A stretch of 64,000 bases of DNA from Streptomyces spinosisporus (GCF_022698145.1 NZ_JALDAX010000001.1:1054001-1118000), one strand, 5' to 3'; shown: positions 9,140 to 18,911, counted from the first letter of the stretch. Translations and numbers: made by a program. The notes: generated by a model not told the origin, from the sequence alone.

Positions 9140-9153
9140 CCTGCAGCGTCTTC

Positions 9154-9178
9154 AGGGGCGCGGGGAACTGCGCGACCA
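9154..9178 (+). repeat. Copy 2 of the 25-bp intergenic repeat
   Basis: Identical to 5404-5428 and in the same position relative to a plus-strand gene (just past the S15 peptidase stop codon). The flanks again carry a C-rich run ending in GAACAACC. The shared placement suggests a 3'-end function such as termination or transcript stabilisation. Confidence 0.7.
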
Positions 9179-9249
9179 GCCCCAACGCACCCGCACCCGC
9201 CGAACAACCCGTCCCCGCACCCCCGATGGAGCGCGGGGACGGTAACGGA

Positions 9250-9263
9250 ATGTGTCAACACAT
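9250..9263. promoter_or_regulatory. Candidate operator upstream of the 9299 gene
   Basis: A short perfect inverted repeat, ATGTGT-CA-ACACAT, centred about 42 bases before the ATG at 9299. The spacing fits a repressor site over a promoter. The regulator is unknown. Confidence 0.3.
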
Positions 9264-9298
9264 GCTCGGAGAGCCATCGCACCGGGAATACTCACAGC

Positions 9299-10321
9299 AT
9301 GTCTGCCGAGTACGCGACCTTCGGCCTGGCACCGGCGATGCGTGCCGGTGGAGTCCTCGCCAACGGTGACTACCAGATCCACCGGGACTTCGTGGACTTC
9401 GTCGTCGACGGACGGCCGCTGCTGTTCCAGCTCTCCGACCTCGACGCCGTCTCCCCGCTCGCCTCCGACGTCCCACCCGCGATCTTCACCGAACAGGTCC
9501 GCAGCCTGCTGCTGGAGGCGGACGCGCCGCTCCCGGACGGGCGTTACGTCATCTACGGCTGCCCCGACTGCGCGGACCTGGCCTGCGGCGCGGTCACCGC
9601 GGTCATCGAGCGGGACGGCGAGGACTTCATCTGGCGGGACTTCGCCTGGCAGACCGACGAACACGCCGACCTGGAGCTCAACGGCTACCACGGCATAGGG
9701 CCGTTCCGCTTCCGGGGCGCCGCATACCGCGAGGCGCTGGACGCCCTCCTCGACGGCGCCACCACGGGCCCGCGCCGCCGGGTCCTGCTGATCGGCGCCC
9801 GCGTCGCCCTGCTCGCCAAGCTGGCCGCGGCCCTGCGCACCATCGGCATCGGCGCCGACATCGCCCACGACGCGCACGGCGTCCCCGCCGACGAACTGCG
9901 CGGCTACGGCGCCGTCGCCTTCGGCCGCGCGATCACCCAGGAGCAGCGAGCCGCCGTACGCCGCAGCTTCGAGCAGGCCGGCGTCGAGGTCGCGTACGTC
10001 GAGGGCCTCGCCCCGATCGTCCCCCTGCTCGTCGCGCAGATCGAACACGCCCTGGACCGCAGCCCGGTGCAGCTGCGCCGGCTGACCCGGCTGGTGGCGG
10101 CCGACGGCGAGGCCGGCATCGAGGTCACCTCGCCCTGCCGGGTCCGCCTGACCGCGTACCGCCTGGACCGCCTCTACCGCACCCACACCCACGAGGTCTT
10201 CGACGGCGTCCTCGAAACGGGCCGCCATCGCATCGCCCTGGACACCAAGGCCGTCAGGGGCGAGTCCTTCGTGGTGGCCCGGACGGCGGGGAGCGTACTG
10301 GTGGAGGCGATGGCGCGCTGA
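9299..10321 (+). CDS. Uncharacterised actinobacterial protein
   Basis: A 340-residue soluble protein that I do not recognise as a named family. The N-terminal half contains DYQIHRDFVDFVVDG and a Cys-rich patch (CPDCADLACG near residue 88) that could bind metal. The middle, from about residue 160, has a Rossmann-like RVLLIGARVALLAKLAAALRTIGIGADIAHDA and reads like an NAD(P)-binding or flavodoxin-like fold. Codon use is normal for the region, so it is a genuine gene. It stands alone between the S15 peptidase and the ABC-F gene. Some databases call related proteins oxidoreductases; the sequence here does not prove that. Confidence 0.7.
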   Translation: MSAEYATFGLAPAMRAGGVLANGDYQIHRDFVDFVVDGRPLLFQLSDLDAVSPLASDVPPAIFTEQVRSLLLEADAPLPDGRYVIYGCPDCADLACGAVTAVIERDGEDFIWRDFAWQTDEHADLELNGYHGIGPFRFRGAAYREALDALLDGATTGPRRRVLLIGARVALLAKLAAALRTIGIGADIAHDAHGVPADELRGYGAVAFGRAITQEQRAAVRRSFEQAGVEVAYVEGLAPIVPLLVAQIEHALDRSPVQLRRLTRLVAADGEAGIEVTSPCRVRLTAYRLDRLYRTHTHEVFDGVLETGRHRIALDTKAVRGESFVVARTAGSVLVEAMAR

Positions 10322-10392
10322 CGAGAGAGGCCCTCGCTGCCGGGAAACGCCGCGGCGGGTGGCCCCCGACGGCCGTTAGGATCGGCGGCCTG

Positions 10393-12033
10393 ATGACTGC
10401 CACACTCGTCGCCAAGAACCTCGCCGCCGGGCACGGCGACCGCTCCGTGTTCGCCGGGCTCGACCTCGTCGTCGCACCCGGCGACGTGATCGGGCTGGTC
10501 GGTGCCAACGGCGCGGGCAAGTCCACCCTGCTGCGGATGCTCGCGGGCCTGCTCGCACCGGAGGAGGGCGAGCTCAGGCTCTCCCCGCCGACGGCGACCG
10601 TCGGACACCTCCCGCAGGAGCCGGAGCGCCGCCCCGGCGAGACCGTCCGCGCCTTCCTGGCCCGCCGCACGGGCGTCGCCGAGGCGCAGCGCGTGATGGA
10701 CGAGGCGACCCAGGCCCTCGTCGACGGCGCACCCGGCGCCGACGACGCCTACGCGGCGAGCCTGGAGCGCTGGCTCGACCTCGGCGGCGCCGACCTGGAG
10801 GAGCGGGCCGAGGAGGTCGCCGACTCCCTCGGCCTCGCGATCGACCTGGACCAGCCGATGACGTCCCTGTCCGGCGGCCAGGCGGCCCGCGCGGGCCTCG
10901 CCTCCCTCCTGCTGTCGCGCTACGACGTCTTCCTCCTCGACGAGCCGACCAACGACCTCGACCTGGACGGCCTGGAACGCCTCGAACGCTTCGTCTCGGG
11001 ACTGCGCACCGGCACCGTCGTCGTCAGCCACGACCGCGAGTTCCTCACCCGCACGGTCACCAAGGTCCTCGAACTCGACCTCGCCCAGGGACAGATCAAC
11101 CTCTACGGCGGCGGCTACGAGGCCTACCTGGAGGAGCGGGAGGTCGCCCGCCGGCACGCCCGGGACGACTTCGAGGAGTACGCGGACAAGAAGGCGGCCT
11201 TGCAGGAGCGGGCGCAGACGCAGCGCTCCTGGATGGACAAGGGCGTCAAGAACGCCCGGCGCAAGGCGGGCAACGACAACGACAAGATCGGCCGCAAGTT
11301 CCGCAGCGAGGCCAGCGAGAAGCAGGCCGCGAAGGCCCGCCAGACCCAGCGCATGATCGAGCGCCTGGAGGTCGTCGAGGAGCCCCGCAAGGAGTGGGAG
11401 CTGCGCATGGAGATCGCCTCGGCCCCGCGCTCGGGCGCAGTGGTGGCCACCCTGCGGGACGCGGAGATCCGGCGCGGCGACTTCACCTTCGGGCCGGTCT
11501 CCCTCCAGATCGACTGGGCGGACCGGGTGGCGGTGACCGGGGCCAACGGCGCCGGCAAGTCGACCCTGCTCGGCGCCCTGCTGGGCCGCGTTCCGCTCGA
11601 CGCCGGCGCCGCCTCTCTCGGCTCCGGAGTCCTGGTCGGCGAGGTCGACCAGGCCCGCAAGCTGTTCCACGGCCCGGAGGCCCTGCTCGACGCGTTCTGC
11701 GCGGCCGTACCGGACACCGAACCGGTCGACGTACGCACCCTGCTGGCCAAGTTCGGCCTGAAGAGCGACCACGTCCTGCGCCCGGCGGCGACCCTGTCCC
11801 CGGGCGAGCGCACGCGCGCGGCGCTGGCCCTGCTGCAGGGCCGAGGCGTCAATCTGCTGGTGCTGGACGAGCCGACGAACCACCTCGACCTGCCGGCCAT
11901 CGAACAGCTGGAGTCCGCCCTCGACGCCTACACGGGCACCCTGCTGCTGGTCACCCACGACCGCCGCATGCTCGACGCGATCCGGGTGAACCGCCGCCTT
12001 GAGGTGGCGGACGGGAAGGTGACGGAGCGCTGA
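10393..12033 (+). CDS. ABC-F family ATP-binding protein
   Basis: A 546-residue soluble protein with two ABC ATPase domains and no membrane segment. Walker A GANGAGKST occurs twice (near residues 38 and 384), the signatures are LSGGQ and LSPGE, and both Walker B motifs end in DEPTN. Between them is a long Lys/Arg-rich helical linker (about residues 245-330) that in ABC-F proteins reaches into the ribosomal exit site. Members relieve stalled ribosomes or protect them from antibiotics. No antibiotic cluster adjoins it, so a translation-factor role is as likely as resistance. A strong bidirectional hairpin follows and separates it from the convergent tex gene. Confidence 0.9.
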   Translation: MTATLVAKNLAAGHGDRSVFAGLDLVVAPGDVIGLVGANGAGKSTLLRMLAGLLAPEEGELRLSPPTATVGHLPQEPERRPGETVRAFLARRTGVAEAQRVMDEATQALVDGAPGADDAYAASLERWLDLGGADLEERAEEVADSLGLAIDLDQPMTSLSGGQAARAGLASLLLSRYDVFLLDEPTNDLDLDGLERLERFVSGLRTGTVVVSHDREFLTRTVTKVLELDLAQGQINLYGGGYEAYLEEREVARRHARDDFEEYADKKAALQERAQTQRSWMDKGVKNARRKAGNDNDKIGRKFRSEASEKQAAKARQTQRMIERLEVVEEPRKEWELRMEIASAPRSGAVVATLRDAEIRRGDFTFGPVSLQIDWADRVAVTGANGAGKSTLLGALLGRVPLDAGAASLGSGVLVGEVDQARKLFHGPEALLDAFCAAVPDTEPVDVRTLLAKFGLKSDHVLRPAATLSPGERTRAALALLQGRGVNLLVLDEPTNHLDLPAIEQLESALDAYTGTLLLVTHDRRMLDAIRVNRRLEVADGKVTER

Positions 12034-12057
12034 AGGCGCTTCGGGGGAGGCGCTCCT

Positions 12058-12084
12058 GGGGAGGGGCGGCAGCCGCCCCTCCCC
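12058..12084. terminator. Bidirectional terminator between ABC-F gene and tex
   Basis: A 13-base GC-only-plus-one-AT inverted repeat (GGGGAGGGGCGGC and its complement) separated by a single base, giving an 11-bp stem with a 5-base loop. It lies between two convergent stop codons (12033 and 12091), so it can end both transcripts. Confidence 0.75.
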
Positions 12085-12090
12085 GTCAGC

Positions 12091-14478
12091 TCACCGCTTG
12101 CCGTTCTTCGGGTCCACCAGTCCCGCCCGGCGCAGTGCGTCGGCCATCGCGCTGTTCGCCGGCGGCGCCTGACGTGCGCCCCCGCCCTGGCGCGCACCTC
12201 CGCCCTGGCGCTGGCGCTGCTGGGGCGGACGGCCGCCGCGCTGCCGGCGTTCACCGCCACCGTTGCCGCCCTGGCGGCCCTGCGGGGCCGCCTCGTCGTC
12301 CAGGCGCAGGGTCAGCGAGATGCGCTTGCGCGGGATGTCGACGTCGAGGACCTTCACCTTGACGATGTCGCCCGGCTTGACGACGTCCCGCGGGTCCTTG
12401 ACGAACGTCTTCGACATCGCGGAGACATGCACCAGACCGTCCTGGTGGACACCGACGTCGACGAAGGCACCGAAGGCCGCCACGTTCGTGACCACGCCCT
12501 CCAACACCATTCCGGACGACAGGTCGGCGATCTTCTCCACGCCCTCCTTGAACGTGGCCGTCTTGAACGCCGGACGCGGGTCCCGCCCCGGCTTCTCCAG
12601 CTCCTTGAGGATGTCGGTCACCGTCGGCAGACCGAACGTCTCGTCCACGAACTCGTCCGGCCTGAGCGAGCGCAGCACGGCCGTGTTGCCGATGAGGGAC
12701 GCCACTTCCTGCCCGGACGTCTGCACCATGCGGCGGACGACCGGGTAGGCCTCCGGGTGCACGCTGGAGGCGTCCAGCGGGTCGTCGCCGCCGCGGATGC
12801 GCAGGAAGCCCGCGCACTGCTCGTACGCCTTCGGGCCGAGCCGTGCCACGCCCTTGAGCTGTGTACGGGACTTGAAGGGGCCGTTGGCGTCGCGGTGCGC
12901 CACGATGTTCTCCGCGAGGCCCGAGGTGATGCCGGAGACGCGGGCCAGCAGCGGGGCCGACGCCGTGTTGACGTCCACCCCCACGCCGTTCACACAGTCC
13001 TCCACCACCGCGTCCAGCGAGCGCGAGAGCTTCACCTCGGACAGGTCGTGCTGGTACTGGCCGACGCCGATCGACTTGGGGTCGATCTTGACCAGCTCGG
13101 CGAGCGGGTCCTGCAGCCGGCGCGCGATGGAGACGGCGCCGCGCAGCGACACGTCCATGTCGGGCAGCTCCTGCGAGGCGAACGCGGAGGCGGAGTACAC
13201 GGACGCGCCCGCCTCGGACACCATCACCTTGGTGAGCTGCAACTCCGGGTGCTTGGCGATGAGTTCACCGGCGAGCTTGTCGGTCTCGCGGGACGCCGTG
13301 CCGTTGCCGATCGCGATCAGCTCGACCGCGTGCTCCTTCGCGAGCCGGGCCAGCTTGGCGATCGCCTCGTCCCACTTGTTGGCCGGGACGTGCGGATGGA
13401 TGACGTCGGTGGCCACCACCTTGCCGGTGGCGTCGATGACGGCGACCTTCACGCCCGTACGGAAACCGGGGTCCAGGCCCAGCGTCGCGCGCGTGCCGGC
13501 CGGGGCGGCGAGCAGCAGGTCGCGCAGGTTGGCCGCGAACACCTGGACGGCCTCGTCCTCCGCGGCCGTACGCAGCCTCAGGCGCAGGTCGATGCCGAGG
13601 TGCACCAGGATGCGGGTGCGCCAGGCCCAACGGACCGTGTCCTGCAGCCACTTGTCGGCGGGACGCCCTTGGTTGGAGATGCCGAACTTCGAAGCGACGA
13701 TGCTCTCGTACGAGGACGGGCCCTCGGTGGGCTCCTCGGCCTCCAGGCTGAGGTCGAGGACGTCCTCCTTCTCGCCGCGCAGCATCGCCAGGATGCGGTG
13801 CGAGGGCAGCTCGGTGAACGGCTCCGCGAAGTCGAAGTAGTCGGCGAACTTGGCGCCCGCCTCCTCCTTGCCCTCCTTGACCTTGGCGGCGAGGCGCCCG
13901 CGCACCCACATGCGCTCGCGCAGCTCACCGATCAGGTCGGCGTCCTCCGAGAACCGCTCGGTCAGGATCGCGCGGGCGCCGTCCAGCGCGGCCTGCGGGT
14001 CGGCAACGCCCTTGTCGGCGTCGACGAACGCGGCGGCGGCCGCGAGCGGTTCGACACCCGGGTCACCGAGCAGCCCGTCGGCCAGCGGTTCGAGACCGGC
14101 CTCGCGGGCGATCTGCGCCTTGGTGCGCCGCTTGGGCTTGAACGGCAGATAGATGTCCTCGAGCCGGGCCTTGGTCTCGGCGGCGCGGATCTGCGCCTCC
14201 AGCTCGTCGGTGAGCTTGCCCTGCTCGCGCACCGAGTCGAGGATCGCGGCGCGCCGCTCCTCCAGCTCCCGCAGATAGCGCAGCCGCTCCTCGAGCGTGC
14301 GCAGCTGCGCATCGTCGAGCATCTCGGTGGCTTCCTTGCGGTAACGGGCGATGAAGGGCACCGTCGAACCGCCGTCGAGCAGCTCCACGGCAGCCTTGAC
14401 CTGCCGCTCCCGTACGCCGAGTTCCTCGGCGATCCTGCCTTCGATGGTCCCGACTGCGCTGGACCCGGGTGTCGTCAC
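12091..14478 (-). CDS. tex: Tex family transcription accessory/RNA-binding protein
   Basis: A 795-residue protein with the full Tex domain order: N-terminal helical region ([15 protein letters not shown]), YqgF/RNase H-like domain around residues 320-450 ([17 protein letters not shown]), helix-hairpin-helix repeats ([36 protein letters not shown]), and a C-terminal S1 domain around residues 640-710 ([29 protein letters not shown]). The last about 70 residues are Gly/Arg/Gln-rich and disordered. It binds nucleic acids and is linked to transcription and stress tolerance in other bacteria. The GTG at 14478 matches the usual N-terminus; an in-frame GTG at 14499 would add seven residues. Confidence 0.93.
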   Translation of the reverse strand: MTTPGSSAVGTIEGRIAEELGVRERQVKAAVELLDGGSTVPFIARYRKEATEMLDDAQLRTLEERLRYLRELEERRAAILDSVREQGKLTDELEAQIRAAETKARLEDIYLPFKPKRRTKAQIAREAGLEPLADGLLGDPGVEPLAAAAAFVDADKGVADPQAALDGARAILTERFSEDADLIGELRERMWVRGRLAAKVKEGKEEAGAKFADYFDFAEPFTELPSHRILAMLRGEKEDVLDLSLEAEEPTEGPSSYESIVASKFGISNQGRPADKWLQDTVRWAWRTRILVHLGIDLRLRLRTAAEDEAVQVFAANLRDLLLAAPAGTRATLGLDPGFRTGVKVAVIDATGKVVATDVIHPHVPANKWDEAIAKLARLAKEHAVELIAIGNGTASRETDKLAGELIAKHPELQLTKVMVSEAGASVYSASAFASQELPDMDVSLRGAVSIARRLQDPLAELVKIDPKSIGVGQYQHDLSEVKLSRSLDAVVEDCVNGVGVDVNTASAPLLARVSGITSGLAENIVAHRDANGPFKSRTQLKGVARLGPKAYEQCAGFLRIRGGDDPLDASSVHPEAYPVVRRMVQTSGQEVASLIGNTAVLRSLRPDEFVDETFGLPTVTDILKELEKPGRDPRPAFKTATFKEGVEKIADLSSGMVLEGVVTNVAAFGAFVDVGVHQDGLVHVSAMSKTFVKDPRDVVKPGDIVKVKVLDVDIPRKRISLTLRLDDEAAPQGRQGGNGGGERRQRGGRPPQQRQRQGGGARQGGGARQAPPANSAMADALRRAGLVDPKNGKR

Positions 14479-14578
14479 GATCCCGTACCGCCTTCTCACT
14501 GAGGTTGCGCCGCAATTGTGGCAGGTGGCAGTGACAGTCGGGGATCAGGGCGGCACCCGGCGGGCCGGGGCGCCGGAA

Positions 14579-14710
14579 TCAGGCGCCGCGGCCGCGCGCG
14601 GTGGACGAGGCCCCGCCGAAGAGACGGGCGAGAGCCCTGAAGGGCAGCGTCACGACGGTGGCGATGGCGCCACCGATCTGGCGCAGGACGTCGGCTATGG
14701 CTCGGAACAC
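14579..14710 (-). CDS. LPFR motif small protein
   Basis: A 43-codon gene. It begins with GTG at 14710, preceded by an AGGAGGA ribosome binding site. The product is a short amphipathic/hydrophobic peptide with IGGAIATVVTLPFRALARLFGG, containing the LPFR motif that names a small-protein family in Streptomyces, and a basic, Gly/Arg-rich tail. It probably sits at or in the membrane. The function is unknown. It lies alone between tex and the SCO6745-family gene, all on the minus strand. Confidence 0.75.
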   Translation of the reverse strand: MFRAIADVLRQIGGAIATVVTLPFRALARLFGGASSTARGRGA

Positions 14711-14771
14711 GGATTTCCCCTTTCCTCCTCCGGCCACGGCGGCCGGCAGAGGTTCGGGTACCCGGGTCCGA

Positions 14772-15641
14772 TCAATCCTTGCCTATCAGATCCGCGGGGA
14801 AGGCCCCGGCGCCGACCGCGGCCCCCGCGAAGGCCTTGCCCAGCTCGGTGAGCCGCGCGACGCCCTGCGCGCCCAGATGCTCGTAGGGTGCCCGGTCGAG
14901 CCGGTCCGTGTCCGCCTCGATCTGCGCCCGCAGCGCGACACCCTGCTCGGTCAACTCGCCGTCGCCGTCCAGCAGTCCGCGCCCGCGCAGCCGCTCGCAG
15001 GCCGCGTCCCACTCCTCCTGGCTCCATCCGCGCGTGGCGAACACCCACTTCGGTGTCATGCCCTTGCCGGTCGCGGTGTGGGTCACCACGGCCTCCAGAC
15101 CGTCGAGACCGGCGGCCGTCAGCAGGGCCACGTGTCCGTCGCCCCGGTGCTCGCGCAGCAGCGTGGCGGCGTGGAAGAGCGCCATGTGCGGCTGTTCGGG
15201 GACGGGCAGGTCGGCGTGCGCGGAGTACAGCGGCCGGGCCGGGCGCGTACAGGCCTCCGTCGCCCGCAGCGCCAGCTGTGCGGCCTCGGCCATCTCCCGG
15301 GACGCCAGGATCTCCTCGCCCAGCAGCCGGCGCAGGGTCGCGTCGACGGCACGCGCGCGTGCGTCCAGGATCTCCCCCGGAGCGGCGCTCTCCCAGACCC
15401 CGGGCACGTGCCGGGCCACGAGCTCGTACTTGTAGTTGTAGAAGACGGCCGCCACCGTGCCCGGTCCGACCGGCCCCAGGGCGGCCCCGCGGACGGCGAA
15501 GTTGCGCGCCTTGGGGTGCGTGATGCCGAGGGCGCTGAGCTCCTCGCCCAGGTCGGGCGAGAAGTAGTGCGCCGCGTGAAGGGAGTTGAGCATGTTGTGG
15601 CAGCGGCGGCCGGCGCGGGACTCGAGGACGGCAGTAGTCAT
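14772..15641 (-). CDS. SCO6745 family protein
   Basis: A 289-residue soluble, mostly helical protein. It matches the actinobacterial SCO6745 family as I remember it: an N-terminal segment with LNSLHAAHYFSPDLGEELSALG, a middle helical region, and a C-terminal winged-helix-like part (WSQEEWDAACERLRGRGLLDGDGELTEQG) that resembles the MarR-type wing. It may be a DNA-binding or ligand-binding protein, but its role is unknown. The ATG at 15641 is 113 bases from the divergent GlxA-type regulator, so the two share a promoter region. Confidence 0.75.
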   Translation of the reverse strand: MTTAVLESRAGRRCHNMLNSLHAAHYFSPDLGEELSALGITHPKARNFAVRGAALGPVGPGTVAAVFYNYKYELVARHVPGVWESAAPGEILDARARAVDATLRRLLGEEILASREMAEAAQLALRATEACTRPARPLYSAHADLPVPEQPHMALFHAATLLREHRGDGHVALLTAAGLDGLEAVVTHTATGKGMTPKWVFATRGWSQEEWDAACERLRGRGLLDGDGELTEQGVALRAQIEADTDRLDRAPYEHLGAQGVARLTELGKAFAGAAVGAGAFPADLIGKD

Positions 15642-15754
15642 GCAGCGCACGTTACCGACTGGTTGGTATGGATGCCAGGGCGGGGCACGGTATGGCAGGA
15701 AAGGTGGGGTGCTCGTCATTGCGGCCATCGGGCGGGCCGCCAAGAATCGAAGAC

Positions 15755-16708
15755 ATGCGAACCGTCCTGGTCGTCCTCTTCGACGACGTGCAGAGCCTCG
15801 ACGTCTCCGGCCCGGTCGAGGTGTTCAACGGCGCCGAGCTGCACCGCCCGGGCACGTACCGCATCCGCACGGTCAGCCGGGACGGCCGGCCCGTGCGCAC
15901 CTCCAGCGGCCTCACCCTGGTCCCGGACCACTCCTTCGCCGACGCACCGCCCGCGCACACCCTGCTGATCCCGGGTGGCGCCGGCACCCGGCGACCCGAC
16001 CCGCGCCTGGTGGCCTGGCTGCGGGAGAACGGCCCGCGGGCGGCGCGTCTGGTCTCGGTGTGCACCGGCGCGCTGCTGCTCGCCGAGGCAGGCCTGCTGG
16101 AGGGCCGCCGGGTGACCAGCCACTGGTCGGTCTGCGACAAGCTGGCCCGCGAGCACCCGTCCGTGGAGGTCGACCCCGACCCCATCTTCATCCGCGACGG
16201 AGACCTCGCCACCTCGGCCGGCGTCACCTCCGGCATCGATCTCGCGCTCGCACTCGTGGAGGAGGACGCGGGCCGCGAAACCGCCCTCTCCATCGCTCGC
16301 CACCTGGTGGTCTTCCTGCGCCGCCCCGGAAACCAGGCCCAGTTCAGCGCACAGCTCGCCGCGCAGACGGCACAGCGGGAGCCCTTGCGTGAAGTGCAAC
16401 AGTGGATCACCGAGCACCCGGGCGAGGACCTGTCGGTGGAGTCGCTGGCCGCCCGTGCGCGGCTCTCGCCCCGCCACTTCGCCCGGGCCTTCCAGGGCGA
16501 GACCGGCATGACACCCGGCCGCTACGTCGACCGCGTCCGCCTCGAACACGCCCGCCGGCTGCTGGAAGAGTCCGCGGACGGGATCGAGGAGATCTCCCGC
16601 AGCTGCGGCTACGGCACCCCGGAGGCGATGCGCCGCGCCTTCGTACGGACCCTCGGCGCGGCGCCCGCCGAATACCGGCGCCGCTTCCGCCCGGCGCCCG
16701 CCCCCTGA
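15755..16708 (+). CDS. GlxA family transcriptional regulator (DJ-1/PfpI + AraC HTH)
   Basis: A 317-residue two-domain regulator. Residues 1-180 form a DJ-1/PfpI-like domain (VLVVLFDDVQSLDVSGPVEVF; nucleophile elbow VCTGALLLAEAGLL), used here for ligand sensing. Residues about 215-310 form an AraC-type double helix-turn-helix (VESLAARARLSPRHFARAFQGETGMTPGRYVDRVRLEHARRLLEE; ISRSCGYGTPEAMRRAF). The next gene downstream is a single-domain DJ-1 protein with similar sequence and is the likely target. The ATG at 15755 coincides with the start of the DJ-1 domain. Confidence 0.9.
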   Translation: MRTVLVVLFDDVQSLDVSGPVEVFNGAELHRPGTYRIRTVSRDGRPVRTSSGLTLVPDHSFADAPPAHTLLIPGGAGTRRPDPRLVAWLRENGPRAARLVSVCTGALLLAEAGLLEGRRVTSHWSVCDKLAREHPSVEVDPDPIFIRDGDLATSAGVTSGIDLALALVEEDAGRETALSIARHLVVFLRRPGNQAQFSAQLAAQTAQREPLREVQQWITEHPGEDLSVESLAARARLSPRHFARAFQGETGMTPGRYVDRVRLEHARRLLEESADGIEEISRSCGYGTPEAMRRAFVRTLGAAPAEYRRRFRPAPAP

Positions 16709-16788
16709 CCACCCGCCGAACCAGCCGATCCCGGCGCATCAGCCGAACCAGTCGATCAAGCCGAACAAGCCGAACCAAAGGGGGAACC

Positions 16789-17439
16789 ATGCAGTTCGCG
16801 ATCGTCCTCTACGACCGCTTCACCGCCCTCGACGCCGTGGGACCGTACGAGACCCTCAGCCGTCTGCCGGACTCCGAGGTCGTCTTCGTCGCCGAGCGGA
16901 CCGGTCCCGTGCGCACCGAGGGCGGCAACCTCGCGCTGGTCGCCGACCGGACCCTGGCCGAGGTGCCGCACCCCGATGTCGTCGTCGTCCCGGGCGGCCC
17001 GGGTCAGACCCCGCAGATGGACAACGGGGCGCTGCTCGACTGGATCCGCACCGCCGACGCCACCAGCACCTGGACGACGTCGGTGTGCACCGGCTCCCTG
17101 CTGCTCGCCGCGGCGGGCCTGCTCGAAGGCCGCCGCGCGACCTCGCACTGGCTGGCCCTGGACGAACTGAAGCGGTTCGGCGTCGAGCCCACGGGGGAGC
17201 GGGTGGTGATCGACGGCAAGTACGTCACCGCCGCCGGGGTCTCCTCCGGCATCGACATGGGCCTCACGCTGCTCGGACGGATGTCCGGGGACGTCGTCGC
17301 CCAGGCCGTGCAGCTGGGTATCGAGTACGACCCGCAGCCGCCCTACGACGCCGGGTCCCCGCACAAGGCGCCCGCGGACGTCGTCGAGCTGATCCGCTCG
17401 ATGAGCCGGTTCATCCTGGGGAAGGAACCGACCACGTGA
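16789..17439 (+). CDS. DJ-1/PfpI family protein
   Basis: A 216-residue single-domain DJ-1/PfpI protein. It starts with the typical strand FAIVLYDRFTALDAVGPYE and has the nucleophile elbow SVCTGSLLLAAAGLLEGRRATSHW, with Cys around residue 100. The family includes isonitrile hydratases, glyoxalase III-type deglycases and chaperones. It is paralogous to the sensor domain of the regulator just upstream, which suggests one arose from the other. The 80-base gap between them carries degenerate copies of a CCGAACCAG unit. The 3' end overlaps the convergent enoyl-CoA hydratase gene by 29 bases. Confidence 0.85.
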   Translation: MQFAIVLYDRFTALDAVGPYETLSRLPDSEVVFVAERTGPVRTEGGNLALVADRTLAEVPHPDVVVVPGGPGQTPQMDNGALLDWIRTADATSTWTTSVCTGSLLLAAAGLLEGRRATSHWLALDELKRFGVEPTGERVVIDGKYVTAAGVSSGIDMGLTLLGRMSGDVVAQAVQLGIEYDPQPPYDAGSPHKAPADVVELIRSMSRFILGKEPTT

Positions 17440-18166
17440 AGCGCGGCTGACGGCGCTCCAGGAACGCGGCGACCCCCTCCGCGGTGTCGCCGCTGCCGCG
17501 CGCCTGCTCGCCCCAGTGGGCGTCCCGGTCGGCGCGGCCGTTCGCGAACTCCTTCGCCGCGGCCTGGGTGAGCTGTGAGCGGGACACCAGGATCCGGGTG
17601 AACTCCGCGACCCGCTTGGCGAGTTGGTCCTCCGGCAGCACCTCGTCCACCAGGCCGGTGCGCAGCGCCCGCGCCGAGTCGATCAGCTCTCCGGAGAACA
17701 GCAGGTACTTCGCGGCCGCCGGGCCCACCAGCGACACCAGCCGTCGGGTGGAGGACGCCGGATAGACGATCCCGAGCTTCGCGGGCGTCACCCCGAACAG
17801 CGCGCCCTCCTCGGCGAACCGCAGATCGCAGGCCGCCGCGAGCTGCGAGCCGCCGCCCACGCAGTGCCCGCGCACCGCGGCCAGCGTCGGCTTCGGAAAG
17901 GCGGCCAGGGCCTCCTCGGCGCGCACCGCGAGCTGCTGCGCCTCCTCGGGCGCCTCCCGCAGCGTGGAGATGTCGGCCCCGGCGCAGAACGTGCCGCCCT
18001 CGCCGGTCAGCACCAGCGCCCGTACGTCCGGATCGGCCGCGAGGCGATCGAGCAGCGGCGGCAGCGCGGCCCACATCGCGGCCGTCACGGCGTTGCGCTT
18101 GGCCGGGTGGTGGATGACGACGGTGGCGACCGAGTCGGCGACACCGTGCAGCAGCTGGGGCTCCAT
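17411..18166 (-). CDS. Enoyl-CoA hydratase/isomerase family protein
   Basis: A 251-residue crotonase-fold enzyme. The first oxyanion-hole segment GGTFCAGADIS is near residue 60 and the second, RGHCVGGGSQLAAACDLR, near residue 105. The usual first catalytic glutamate of hydratases after GGG is replaced by GSQLAAACD, and the second catalytic Glu region reads KLGIVYPAS, so hydratase activity is not assured; another crotonase reaction such as isomerisation or decarboxylation is possible. It acts on an acyl-CoA thioester. It stands alone, convergent with the DJ-1 gene. Confidence 0.85.
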   Translation of the reverse strand: MEPQLLHGVADSVATVVIHHPAKRNAVTAAMWAALPPLLDRLAADPDVRALVLTGEGGTFCAGADISTLREAPEEAQQLAVRAEEALAAFPKPTLAAVRGHCVGGGSQLAAACDLRFAEEGALFGVTPAKLGIVYPASSTRRLVSLVGPAAAKYLLFSGELIDSARALRTGLVDEVLPEDQLAKRVAEFTRILVSRSQLTQAAAKEFANGRADRDAHWGEQARGSGDTAEGVAAFLERRQPRFTWSVPSPG

Positions 18167-18380
18167 GAGCCGGATGCTAGCGGTCTCGCACTACAACCCG
18201 AAAAGTTCGCGAAGTCGGTTCCGGAGGGGACAGGAGCGGTCCCGCAACTGGCTGTGTCGTGCGCCAACGGTCATAAACGCTCGATATCCGCTGACTTGTG
18301 TTCAGTCATCCGGAGCGGGGCGGGTCGGAACCAACACTCGACTTGTGGTGACAATCGAGCGCGAGGGTGGCGACCGGACG

Positions 18381-18890
18381 ATGGACGACCACGGGCGTGG
18401 GCCCGGCCCACGCCCAGAGGGCGGCGCCGAGGGGCCCCGAGATCCGGGGCCGACGGATCCGCTGCCGTACGAAGGCGTCTGGCGGTTCACCGCACCCGCC
18501 GTCGACGCCTCCGTCCCGCAGGCGCGGCACGCCGTGCGCGACCTGCTGCACCGCCAGGGGGTGCCCGTCTCCGACGACCTCGTCCACGGCCTGCTGCTGA
18601 TCGTCTCCGAGCTGGCCACCAACGCCGTCAAACACGCGGCCGTGCTGTCGCCGATGCTCGCGGTGGAGGTCGCCGTGGGCGCGGAGTGGGTGCGGGTGTC
18701 CGTGGAGGACGACCACCCCTACCGCCCGACCGCCCTGGAGGCCGACCACGGCCAGACCGGCGGCCGGGGGCTGCTCCTGGTCAGCGAGGTCGCCCGGGAG
18801 GCGGGGGGTGTGTGCGACGTCGAACACACCTCGAGCGGCGGCAAGGTGATCTGGGCCGCCCTGCCGCTCAAACCCGTGCGGGCGCTCTGA
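18381..18890 (+). CDS. RsbW-like ATP-binding protein (anti-sigma type)
   Basis: A 169-residue protein with a single HATPase_c_2 domain after a Pro/Gly-rich N-terminus of about 35 residues. The N box is visible as SELATNAVKHA, and the G box as GGRGLLLVSEVA. It belongs to the large Streptomyces group of serine-kinase-like ATPases that bind sigma factors or anti-anti-sigma factors. No sigma factor or antagonist gene adjoins it, so its partner is unknown. The ATG at 18381 is used; an in-frame GTG at 18348 would add eleven residues, and neither has a clear ribosome binding site. Confidence 0.8.
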   Translation: MDDHGRGPGPRPEGGAEGPRDPGPTDPLPYEGVWRFTAPAVDASVPQARHAVRDLLHRQGVPVSDDLVHGLLLIVSELATNAVKHAAVLSPMLAVEVAVGAEWVRVSVEDDHPYRPTALEADHGQTGGRGLLLVSEVAREAGGVCDVEHTSSGGKVIWAALPLKPVRAL

Positions 18891-18911
18891 GCCCCGGGGC
18901 CGCCGCGGGCG

